Positions 5,565 to 11,906 of a stretch of 11,906 nucleotides of DNA are shown here, in pieces. The position numbers were made by a program, and so were the translations under genes. Source of the stretch: Chloroflexota bacterium (GTDB taxonomy: Bacteria > Chloroflexota > Limnocylindria > Limnocylindrales > CSP1-4); the NCBI GenBank assembly GCA_021812735.1, contig JAKAMV010000211.1, forward strand, positions 1 to 11,906, given 5' to 3'. Numbering within the stretch: position 1 is the stretch's first letter; the number at the start of each line of letters is the position of its first letter. A model generated the notes under the pieces. That model saw only the letters and a list, made by a program, of their open reading frames with translations, did no database searches and had not been told where the DNA came from.

Positions 5565-7088
5565 ATGCCGATCCGCGGCCGCCGCAGCGGAGCTCGGGGC
5601 CAGGTGCTGCCCATCTTCGCAGTCGGCCTCATCGTGTTCATCGGGATCGCGGCCCTCGTCGTCGACGTCGGCTTCATCTGGATGGCGCACCGCCACCAGC
5701 AGGATGCGGTCGACCCGGCTGCCCTCGCCGCGGCGCGCTACATCCAGCCGACCGCCGACACCGCCCAGATGCAGCAGGCCGCCTGCTTCTACGCTCGCGA
5801 GAACGGCTACTTCGAGCGGGCGAGCGACAACAGCGGCTGCACCCCGCCCAATGACGGATCGGGGGCGACGCTCACGGTCAACTACCCGCCGTCGCGTTCG
5901 GCGGGCCAGTACGCCGGTCACACCGGCTACGTTGAGGTCATCATCAGCCAGCCGCAGCGCGTCTCCTTCGCGGGCGTGTTCGGCTTCACCCTGTTCAACG
6001 TGGCCAGCGAGGCGGTCGCCGCGTACGACGTCGGCAACTCCAACTCGGCGTCGCTGATGGCACTCAACCCGTCGAACTGCCCGCAGGGCGGCGGCACCGT
6101 CCAGGGCGGCGCGAACGTGCACATCTTCGCCGCCACCGGCGTGACCGGCCCGGGCGGCTACGTCCAGGTGGACTCGAACTGCTCTGACGGCCCGGCGGAC
6201 AACATCTGCTCCACTGCCGGTTCGTCCGACGGCCTGACCGTGGGCGGCCAGAACGCGACGCTGACCGCGCCCGAGATCTTCGTGGTGGGCACCTGCAAGC
6301 AGAACAACGGCAACATCAACGGCACGGTCACCGAGGGGGCGAGCTATGTCGGCGACCCGCTCGCCGGGCTCGGCCCACCGCCCATGGCGTCAACGGCGAC
6401 GGCATGCGCCGGCCCGAAGAACACCAAGCCGACCACCCCCGCCGGGGCCGAGGGCTGCAGCTTCAGCGGCGGCACGACGATGACGCTGTCCCCAGGGGTG
6501 TACTACGGAGGCTGGCACATCGGCGGCAACAACGTGAACCTCACGCTCGAGCCGGGCGTGTACTACATCGCGGGCTGCGGCATCACGCAGAGCGGGGGAA
6601 CGCTGACCTCGGCCGGGGGCGAGGTCCTCATCTACAGCACCGACGACCCGTACTACGCGGCGCAGTGCAAGGCCGGGACGGCTCCGCAGCAGAACAGCGA
6701 CTGCCAGGGGCCGGTCCAGCTCGACGCGTCGGGCAGCCTGGTCCTGAGCGGCCTGAGCCGGGCCACCGAGTGCCCAGGGCCGCTCTGCCCCTGGGCGGGC
6801 CTGCTGCTGTGGCAGGACGGCAACGGCAGCGCCAGCGCCCAGAACTCCGGGGTGTCGATCGGCGGGTCGACCAGCCTCCAGATCAGCGGCACGATCTACG
6901 CCCCCAAGACGGCGGTCTCCCTGGCGGGCAACAACGCCACGACCGGCTGCTCGGGGTCGGGGCCGTACGACTGCGCGACCGTCCAGATCATCTCCGACAC
7001 CTGGGTGATCACGGGCGGTGTGGATCTCGAGATGCCGTACGACCCGAGCCTGCTGTACCAGCTGCCGCTCAAGGGCCTCGTGCGGTAA
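5565..7088 (+). CDS. TadG-like pilus-assembly protein with a long beta-rich ectodomain
   Basis: The 507-residue product starts with a basic tail and a single membrane helix (about 14-41) containing VLPIFAVGLIVFIGIAAL, then VDVGF and DAVDPAALAAARY. This is the Tad/TadG N-terminal domain, which anchors the protein and faces outward. The motif GQVLPIF resembles the TadE processing site but has Ile instead of Glu at +5, so cleavage is not expected; TadG proteins are usually not processed. Residues about 161-500 are Gly/Asn/Ser/Thr-rich with strand-like spacing and paired turns (SPGVYYGGWHIGG near 309-321; EPGVYYIAGCGI near 329-340), then SGTIYAPKTAVSLAGN near 441-455. This suggests a beta-solenoid or similar extracellular fold, as in TadG relatives of some Chloroflexota and Actinomycetota. 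I count fifteen cysteines. It is the last gene of the operon. No von Willebrand A motif (DxSxS) is visible. Confidence 0.8.
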   Translation: MPIRGRRSGARGQVLPIFAVGLIVFIGIAALVVDVGFIWMAHRHQQDAVDPAALAAARYIQPTADTAQMQQAACFYARENGYFERASDNSGCTPPNDGSGATLTVNYPPSRSAGQYAGHTGYVEVIISQPQRVSFAGVFGFTLFNVASEAVAAYDVGNSNSASLMALNPSNCPQGGGTVQGGANVHIFAATGVTGPGGYVQVDSNCSDGPADNICSTAGSSDGLTVGGQNATLTAPEIFVVGTCKQNNGNINGTVTEGASYVGDPLAGLGPPPMASTATACAGPKNTKPTTPAGAEGCSFSGGTTMTLSPGVYYGGWHIGGNNVNLTLEPGVYYIAGCGITQSGGTLTSAGGEVLIYSTDDPYYAAQCKAGTAPQQNSDCQGPVQLDASGSLVLSGLSRATECPGPLCPWAGLLLWQDGNGSASAQNSGVSIGGSTSLQISGTIYAPKTAVSLAGNNATTGCSGSGPYDCATVQIISDTWVITGGVDLEMPYDPSLLYQLPLKGLVR

Positions 7089-7177
7089 CCCGTCCGCGCG
7101 AGGCGCGTCGCTCGCCCGGCGGTCGTCTCCAGGAACGCGATGGCGGCCGCCGGCGCTAGGCTTGCCGCAGCCGCCCC

Positions 7178-7183
7178 GAGGAG
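7178..7183 (+). promoter_or_regulatory. Ribosome binding site pointing to a CTG start for the amidase
   Basis: A full GAGGAG lies six bases before an in-frame CTG at 7190. It is 30 bases before the first conventional start, the GTG at 7214, too far to serve it. A TAGGCT at 7157-7162 could be the -10 box of this gene. Confidence 0.45.
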
Positions 7184-7213
7184 CCGACCCTGAGCCCGCC
7201 CGACCCGCCCGAC

Positions 7214-8632
7214 GTGTCCGACCCGCTTGACGACCCCGTCACCCGGCTCGGCGCCCGCCAGCTCGCCGCGCGGATCCACGCCCGCGACGTGTCGTGCCGC
7301 GAGGTCATGACCGCGTCCCTGGCGCGAGTGGACGCGCTCAACCCGCGCCACAACGCAATCGTGAGCCTGCGCCCGCCGGACGTGCTCCTGGCCGAGGCCG
7401 ACGAGGCCGACGCCGCCCTGGCCCGGGGGGACGACCGCGGCAGGCTGCACGGCTTCCCGCTCGCGGTGAAGGACCTCGTGGACACGGCCGGGCTCCGGAC
7501 AACCCTCGGCTCGCCGCTGTTCGTCGACAACGTGCCGGAGCGGGACGAGCTCCTGGCGGCGCGGATGCGGGGCGCGGGCGCGATCATCGTCGGCAAGACC
7601 AACGTTGCGGAGCTCGGCTACGGGTCGCAGTCCTACAACCCGCTGTTCGGCGTGACCCGGAACGCGCTCGACCCCGTGCGCACGGCCGGCGGCTCGAGCG
7701 GCGGGGCGGCGGTGAGCGTCGCGGTGCGGATGCAGCCCGTCGCGGACGGCAGCGACAGCATGGGCTCGCTGCGGAACCCGGCGGCGTTCAACGAGGTGGT
7801 GGGCTTCCGCCCGACGCCCGGCCGCGTCCCGGCAGGAGCACCCGACGCCCGCTTCATCGAGGACCTCTCCACGGCGGGGCCGATGGGCCGGACCGTCGAG
7901 GACGCGGCATGGCTGCTCTCGGTCCAGGCAGGGCCCGACCCGGCATCACCGCTGTCGCTCGAAGAGCCGGGCGCGATGTTCGCGCAGCCCCTCGACGGAC
8001 TGCCCCACGGCCGACGCGTCGGCTGGCTGGGCGATCTCGGCGGGCATCTCGCCACCGATCCTGGGCTGCTCGACGCGTGCGAGGTGGGTCTCCGCCGCCT
8101 CGAACTCCTTGGCTGCACGGTGGACCTGGCGCGGCTCCCGTTTCCGCCCGACCTCGCCTGGGAGGCGTGGACCACCCTCCGCAGCTGGCAGGTCGCCGGC
8201 TGGCTGGCGGCACCGTTCCGGGACCCGGTGCGACGCCCGCTGCTGAAGCCCGAGGCCGCCTGGGAGGTCGAGCGCGGGCTCGAGATCAGCGGCGAGCAGG
8301 CGTGGGCGGCGATCGGCCGCCGGTCGGAGGTCTTCCGCGGCATGCTCGCGCTGTTCGACCAGTTCGACAGCCTCGTCCTGCCCAGCGCCCAGGTCTTCCC
8401 GTTCGACGCGCAGGTGCACTGGCCCGCCACCGTGGGCGGGCGACCGATGGACACCTACCACCGCTGGATGGAGGTCTCGATCTACGCCTCGCTCGGCGGC
8501 CTGCCCGCCCTGGCGGTGCCGGCGGCTCGCGGAGCCCACGGGCTGCCGGCCGGGATCCAGCTGCTCGGCCGACCGCGCGACGACTTGGCGCTGCTGGCCC
8601 TCGGCCACGCCTACGAGCAGACAGGCGCCTGA
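7214..8632 (+). CDS. Amidase-signature family hydrolase
   Basis: Amidase-signature enzymes hydrolyse amides with a Ser-cisSer-Lys triad. Numbering from the GTG at 7214 (472 residues), the triad is K86 (AVKDLVD), S161 (GGSSGG) and S185 (GSDSMGSLRNPA); these spacings equal those of mammalian FAAH (K142, S217, S241). Other family blocks are GFPLAVKD, GAIIVGKTNVAE, VVGFRPTPGRVP and, near the end, GLPALAVPA and GLPAGIQLLG. There is no signal peptide, so it is probably cytoplasmic. The Gly before GS in the usual GGS nucleophile motif is Met here, seen in some subfamilies. No gatB or gatC is nearby, so it is unlikely to be the GatA amidotransferase subunit. The substrate cannot be told. The true start may be the CTG at 7190, adding eight residues rich in Pro and Asp. 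It converges on the coiled-coil gene with only 25 bases between stops. Confidence 0.9.
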   Translation: MSDPLDDPVTRLGARQLAARIHARDVSCREVMTASLARVDALNPRHNAIVSLRPPDVLLAEADEADAALARGDDRGRLHGFPLAVKDLVDTAGLRTTLGSPLFVDNVPERDELLAARMRGAGAIIVGKTNVAELGYGSQSYNPLFGVTRNALDPVRTAGGSSGGAAVSVAVRMQPVADGSDSMGSLRNPAAFNEVVGFRPTPGRVPAGAPDARFIEDLSTAGPMGRTVEDAAWLLSVQAGPDPASPLSLEEPGAMFAQPLDGLPHGRRVGWLGDLGGHLATDPGLLDACEVGLRRLELLGCTVDLARLPFPPDLAWEAWTTLRSWQVAGWLAAPFRDPVRRPLLKPEAAWEVERGLEISGEQAWAAIGRRSEVFRGMLALFDQFDSLVLPSAQVFPFDAQVHWPATVGGRPMDTYHRWMEVSIYASLGGLPALAVPAARGAHGLPAGIQLLGRPRDDLALLALGHAYEQTGA

Positions 8633-8657
8633 CCGCGCCCGGTCGCTGCGGCCGGAG

Positions 8658-8984
8658 CTACGCGTCCTCGAGCGGGATCGACTCGCGCCGGCGCCGCCTC
8701 GGCTCCTCAGCCCTGCGGTCCACGCGGGCGATCCACGCGTCCACGAGCGACCGCACCGCGAGCAGCTGCTCCTTGCGGGCAGCCCGCATGTGGGACCGGA
8801 CATCCGTCGGCAGCACCACCGAGAGCAGCGCGTCCATCGCCTCCATCGGACTGCCCGTCGCCCGGGCCTCGGCCTCGCGGGCTCTTGCCTCCGCATCGGA
8901 GGCCCTCGCCTCCACCTCGGCGAGCCGCTCCTCGAGCGCGGCGAGACGAGCGGTGAGCTCCGCCTCTCGATCGGTTCCAGCCAT
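8658..8984 (-). CDS. Small coiled-coil protein coupled to the Get3-like ATPase
   Basis: This 108-residue protein is not a family I can name. Residues about 5-42 are a regular Ala/Glu/Arg coiled coil (ARLAALEERLAEVEARA). Residues about 46-90 look like two amphipathic helices (MEAMDALLSVVLPTDVRSHM, then RAARKEQLLAVRSLVDAWI), and the C-terminus is a basic tail with five Arg in a row, ending acidic. There is no signal peptide, membrane helix or cysteine. The ATG at 8984 lies one base after the ATPase stop, with GGGAG (8998-8994) nine bases upstream inside that gene, so both are surely made from one mRNA. A longer open frame runs upstream to 9350 but is only a shadow of the ATPase gene. The tight coupling suggests a partner or co-chaperone of the ATPase, which is inference. 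Confidence 0.75.
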   Translation of the reverse strand: MAGTDREAELTARLAALEERLAEVEARASDAEARAREAEARATGSPMEAMDALLSVVLPTDVRSHMRAARKEQLLAVRSLVDAWIARVDRRAEEPRRRRRESIPLEDA

Positions 8985-8985
8985 G

Positions 8986-10185
8986 TCAGCTTGCTCCCTT
9001 CTGCGGCGCCACGGCCGCGCCGGCCGCCGCGAACTCGATCCGCAGGATGTCGTCATGGAAGCCGCCGCCGACCGTGTCGGCGTCCACCAGGATGCGCGGC
9101 AGGATGAGGTTGCGCCGCCACGACCCGACCGCGATGACCAGCTCGTCGGCGAAGCGCGACAGGCGCACCTCGTCCTTGGAGGTGAACGGCAGCTCGAGCT
9201 CCAGGACGAAGCGCTCGCCCTCGCGGCGCACCGTGTACGGGCGGCCACGGTAGTGGAAGCCCACCGGGTCGTCGTCGCCGAACACCGCACGGCCGAGGGT
9301 CCGGAGCATCCGGTCGCCCACCACCTCCTCGTCGAAGAACGGGGCGTCACGGACCGGGACAGGAGCGAACGACTCCTCGACCAGCGGCCGGTAGCGCTGC
9401 TGCGCCTCGCGCCAGGCGCCGAAGTAGGCGCCGGCGTCGGGTGGCAGCACGCGGTTGCACACCACCAGATCGGTCGGGTAGCCGTACAGGTGGAAGTACG
9501 TGAACGAGCGCTGCGCCTCCTTGATCACCATGCGCTCGAGGTTGAGCACGATGCGCACCGACGTCAGCTCCGGGTCGGCGAGCAGGTCGTGCATGTGCTC
9601 GAGCCGCCCGAACAGCTGCTCGCCGGCGTTGTAGACGTCGGCGTTGGGCGTCGGCATCCCGGTCACCCGCCCCAGGATGGGGCCCGTGACGGCGGCGATC
9701 TTGCGCTGGATCGGGTAGATGCGGTCCAGCCACCAGCGGCCGGCCTCGGGCAGGCTGAGCAGCCGCAGCGTCTCGCCGGTGGGGGCCGCGTCAACCACGA
9801 TCAGGTCGTAGCGGCCGGAGTCGTGGTGCTCCGCGATCCAGAGCAGGCTCGCGAGCTCGTCCATCCCCGGCAGGACGCTCATCTCCTCGGCCAGCACGTC
9901 GTCGAGGCCGCGCCAGCGGAGCAGGCTCGACACGTACTCCTGGATCGTGCCCCAGTACTTGTCGATGTTGTGGAAGACCTCAGACTCCTGGCCCCAGAGG
10001 TTGGGGCCGATCTCGGTGGGCTCGGGCCCCAGACGCCGGTCGAACGAGTCGCCAAGGCTGTGGGCGGAGTCGGTGGACAGGACGACGGTGCGATAGCCGC
10101 GTTCGGCGGCGAGCAGCGCGGTGGCCGCGGCGACGCTGGTCTTGCCGACGCCGCCCTTTCCTGTGTAGACGACGATCCGGGTCAT
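8986..10185 (-). CDS. ArsA/Get3-family ATPase with C-terminal alpha-crystallin (HSP20-like) domain
   Basis: The 399-residue product has the deviant Walker A GKGGVGKTS (residues 9-17), a switch I with STDSAHSL (37-44) and a switch II with VDAAPTGETLRLL (131-143). These are typical of the ArsA/Get3 branch of SIMIBI ATPases, which work as dimers. Residues about 305-385 form an HSP20-like domain (YTVRREGERFVLELELPF ... DELVIAVGSWRRNLILP), as in Get3d-type proteins of bacteria and plastids. There is one cysteine only (C243). The Get3 zinc CxxC and the ArsA metalloid-binding cysteines are therefore missing, and there is no ArsB pump nearby, so arsenic resistance is unlikely. A role in handling hydrophobic or membrane-bound client proteins is the better inference. 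No ribosome site precedes the ATG; TAACGT (10197-10192) lies six bases upstream, suggesting a leaderless mRNA. Confidence 0.9.
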   Translation of the reverse strand: MTRIVVYTGKGGVGKTSVAAATALLAAERGYRTVVLSTDSAHSLGDSFDRRLGPEPTEIGPNLWGQESEVFHNIDKYWGTIQEYVSSLLRWRGLDDVLAEEMSVLPGMDELASLLWIAEHHDSGRYDLIVVDAAPTGETLRLLSLPEAGRWWLDRIYPIQRKIAAVTGPILGRVTGMPTPNADVYNAGEQLFGRLEHMHDLLADPELTSVRIVLNLERMVIKEAQRSFTYFHLYGYPTDLVVCNRVLPPDAGAYFGAWREAQQRYRPLVEESFAPVPVRDAPFFDEEVVGDRMLRTLGRAVFGDDDPVGFHYRGRPYTVRREGERFVLELELPFTSKDEVRLSRFADELVIAVGSWRRNLILPRILVDADTVGGGFHDDILRIEFAAAGAAVAPQKGAS

Positions 10186-10412
10186 GCCGCCACGTTAGCG
10201 CGGCGGCGGGAAAGGGGCGTGCAGGCACCCCGACACGTTGCGGCGTCTTCATCGAAGGCCCGGATCGGGTCAAGGAATCGCAAGGATCGGCGTTCGCGGG
10301 CGGGCTCTCAGGGAACCCCAATCTCGAGGCGCTCGAATGACGGTCATCGGCGAACCCGACCCCGGCCACCGGAAGGCCGCGAGCCCGGAGCCGTCCGCAT
10401 CACAGGTACCCC
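10186..10412. other. Divergent intergenic region between the ATPase and HtrA genes
   Basis: These 227 bases must hold the promoters of two divergent genes. Apart from the TANNNT near the ATPase start, I see no convincing -35/-10 pair, inverted repeat or structured RNA. An ATG at 10337 opens a frame that runs on through the protease gene in the wrong phase, so I do not call it. Confidence 0.5.
10192..10197 (-). promoter_or_regulatory. Possible -10 box of a leaderless Get3-like ATPase mRNA
   Basis: On the minus strand TAACGT fits the TANNNT -10 pattern and ends six bases before the ATG at 10185. Transcription would then begin at or very near the start codon. The lack of any purine-rich ribosome site in the intervening GGCGGC supports this. 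No clear -35 box was found. Confidence 0.35.
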
Positions 10413-11906
10413 ATGACGAGCGACCCGAACCGCCCCGACCCGATCCTCCCGCCGCCGGTGCCCTCCCCCAGCCCGGCCGCCCAGCCCGACGCCACCCAGC
10501 CCGCCTTCGCGGTCCCAGCGGCGCCGCCCGCGGTCTCGACCGATGCCGCACCGGCATGGCCCCGGCCGCCGGCCGCCCCGGCCGCCCCGACCGCCCCGGG
10601 ATCAGCCTGGGCGTCGCCCGCCACTCCTGCGCCGGCGGGGTCGCCGCCCGCAGCCGAGTGGGCGACGCTGCCGCCCGCGCCCGCGCAAGCGCAGCAGGCG
10701 AGGACCCATCGCGGCGTGGCCCCGATGGTCCTCGCCGTCGCCATCATTGCCACGGCCGTGCTCACCGCCGGGACCACCTACGTGGCCGTGGAGGCGACGC
10801 ACCCGGCCCCCACGGCCCAGACGAACCAGCTGACCGCCGCCCAGCCGTCGACGGGTCCTGCGGCCGCCACCACCCCTGCGGGCGAGGCGGCCCCGAGCCT
10901 CACCCCGGCCAACCCGCTGCCGGCGAACGGCCAGGCATCCATCCCGGACATCGTCAAGGCGGTCGGGCCGGCCGTCGTCACCATCACCGTCGACGGGGCC
11001 ACCTCGACCGACCCGACCACGGGGCTGAGCGGCTCGGGTCAGGCCGTGGGCTCGGGGATCATCTTCGACGCCAACGGCCTGGTCCTGACCAACCACCACG
11101 TCGTCGCGGGCAACCCGAGCAAGATCACGGTCACCCTCAAGGACGGACGGACGTTCAACGCCTCGATCTACGGCATCGACACGCTGACCGACCTCGCCAT
11201 CGTCAAGATCGAGGGCGCCTCGAACCTGCCGACCGCGCCGATCGGCTCCTCGGCGAACATCCAGGTCGGGCAGCAGACGATCGCCATCGGCAGCCCGCTC
11301 GGCGACCTGACCAACTCGGTGACCAGCGGCATCGTGTCCGCGCTCGGCCGCCAGATCGCCGTTGAGGGCGAGACGCTCGACAACCTGATCCAGACCGACA
11401 CGCCGATCAACCCCGGCAACAGCGGCGGCCCGCTGCTCGACGCGGGCGGCAACGTGATCGGGATCAACACTGCCATCTCGTCCAACGCCCAGAACATCGG
11501 CTTCGCCATCCCGATCGACGTCGCCCGCCCGCTGCTCGCCCAGGCCTCGGCCGGCCAGCCGCTGGCCCGCGCGTGGCTGGGCGTCCGGTTCCAGACGATC
11601 GACCCGACCCTCCAGCAGGAACTGAGCCTGCCGGTCGCGAACGGCGCCTGGATCCCGTCGGCGGCCGCGCTCCAGCAGTTGCAGCGCCAGTCCGGCGCCG
11701 GATCCGGCGGCAGCGGAACCACCCCCTTCGGCAACGGCTTCGGCCAGGGCTCCAAGGGGAGCGGCTCCGGCGGCTCGTCGGCCACCGGCTCGGCCATCGT
11801 CGCGGGCAGCCCGGCAGCCAAGGCCGGCCTCGCCGAGGGCGACATCATCACCGCCGTCAACGGCACCAAGCTCGACGCCACCCACACCCTCGACCTCCTG
11901 CTCGGC
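10413..11906 (+). CDS. HtrA/DegP-type membrane-anchored serine protease (3' end outside window)
   Basis: The frame is open from the ATG at 10413 to the window edge (498 residues so far). A cytoplasmic tail of about 100 residues is very rich in Pro and Ala. One membrane helix follows (about 102-126, PMVLAVAIIATAVL), then a Pro/Thr/Ala linker and an S1C trypsin-like domain with H229 (TNHHVV), D260 (TDLAIVKI) and S337 (NPGNSGGPLL). The protease would face the outside of the membrane and degrade or refold damaged exported proteins. A PDZ domain starts at about 385 (ARAWLGVRF) and resumes at about 461 with AIVAGSPAAKAGLAEGDIITAVNG. Between them (about 415-460) is a Gly/Ser/Gln-rich insertion absent from ordinary HtrA PDZ domains. 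A weak AGGT ribosome site lies five bases before the ATG. The gene is divergent from the ATPase gene. Confidence 0.92.
   Translation, partial: MTSDPNRPDPILPPPVPSPSPAAQPDATQPAFAVPAAPPAVSTDAAPAWPRPPAAPAAPTAPGSAWASPATPAPAGSPPAAEWATLPPAPAQAQQARTHRGVAPMVLAVAIIATAVLTAGTTYVAVEATHPAPTAQTNQLTAAQPSTGPAAATTPAGEAAPSLTPANPLPANGQASIPDIVKAVGPAVVTITVDGATSTDPTTGLSGSGQAVGSGIIFDANGLVLTNHHVVAGNPSKITVTLKDGRTFNASIYGIDTLTDLAIVKIEGASNLPTAPIGSSANIQVGQQTIAIGSPLGDLTNSVTSGIVSALGRQIAVEGETLDNLIQTDTPINPGNSGGPLLDAGGNVIGINTAISSNAQNIGFAIPIDVARPLLAQASAGQPLARAWLGVRFQTIDPTLQQELSLPVANGAWIPSAAALQQLQRQSGAGSGGSGTTPFGNGFGQGSKGSGSGGSSATGSAIVAGSPAAKAGLAEGDIITAVNGTKLDATHTLDLLLG

Noticed and set aside
7095..7107. Hairpin CGCGC-GAG-GCGCG after the tadG-like gene as a terminator.
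   Set aside because: It has only a 5-bp stem, a three-base loop and no T-tract; such repeats are frequent in this composition.
7214..8632. GatA subunit of the tRNA-dependent amidotransferase.
   Set aside because: No gatC or gatB is adjacent, and the SMGSLRNPA and GFRPTPGRVP blocks fit other amidase-signature subfamilies better.
8986..10185. Arsenite-pump ATPase (arsenic resistance).
   Set aside because: The metalloid-binding cysteines are absent (a single Cys in the protein), there is one ATPase domain instead of two, an HSP20-like domain is fused on, and no arsB, arsD or arsR is nearby.
7294..10416. A 1040-residue open frame on the plus strand across the amidase, the coiled-coil gene and the ATPase.
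   Set aside because: It overlaps three well-supported genes in the wrong phase or strand, and its Arg/Pro/Ala-rich translation has no domain. Such shadows are expected in very GC-rich DNA.

Overview
The window is very GC-rich (I estimate about 70% or more by eye, not counted), with strong third-position G/C use in every real gene. Gene content suggests a high-GC Gram-positive-like or Chloroflexota/Actinomycetota-type bacterium: Tad-type (TadE/TadG) pseudopilins, a membrane-anchored HtrA protease with a Pro/Ala-rich cytoplasmic tail, and an ArsA/Get3 ATPase fused to an alpha-crystallin domain. Chloroflexota is my best guess, but nothing in the window (no rRNA or tRNA) fixes the taxonomy.

Layout. 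(1) 1-1848, plus strand: the C-terminal part of a long coiled-coil SMC/RecN/YhaN-like ABC ATPase, cut by the window edge. (2) 1849-2290: a decayed region holding the N-terminal scrap of a flavoprotein monooxygenase-like gene and a short perfect inverted repeat. (3) 2291-4062, minus strand: an insertion sequence with an apparently intact IS1634-family DDE transposase. Its upstream promoter lies in a small AT-rich island that may also serve the next operon. (4) 4224-7088, plus strand: a tight three-gene operon, tadE-tadE-tadG. Both TadE proteins carry a prepilin-peptidase motif (G then E at +5). The TadG-like protein lacks it and has a long Gly/Asn-rich, Cys-rich, probably beta-solenoid ectodomain. 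(5) 7190/7214-8632, plus strand: an amidase-signature hydrolase, perhaps starting at a CTG. (6) 8658-10185, minus strand, convergent with the amidase: a two-gene operon of a Get3d-like ATPase and a 108-residue coiled-coil protein, one base apart. (7) 10413 to the right edge, plus strand and divergent from the ATPase: an HtrA/DegP-type serine protease with an unusual Gly/Ser-rich insertion in its PDZ domain.

How they work together: only the tad trio and the ATPase/coiled-coil pair look like true functional units. The trio would supply minor pseudopilins or surface adhesin components to a Tad secretion machine whose core genes (TadA/B/C, Flp, CpaB, prepilin peptidase) are not in the window. The ATPase pair and HtrA are both plausibly involved in protein targeting or envelope protein quality control, but the link between them is only divergent adjacency. 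I found no CRISPR array, tRNA, rRNA or phage genes. The least explained features are the beta-solenoid TadG protein and the ATPase/coiled-coil pair.
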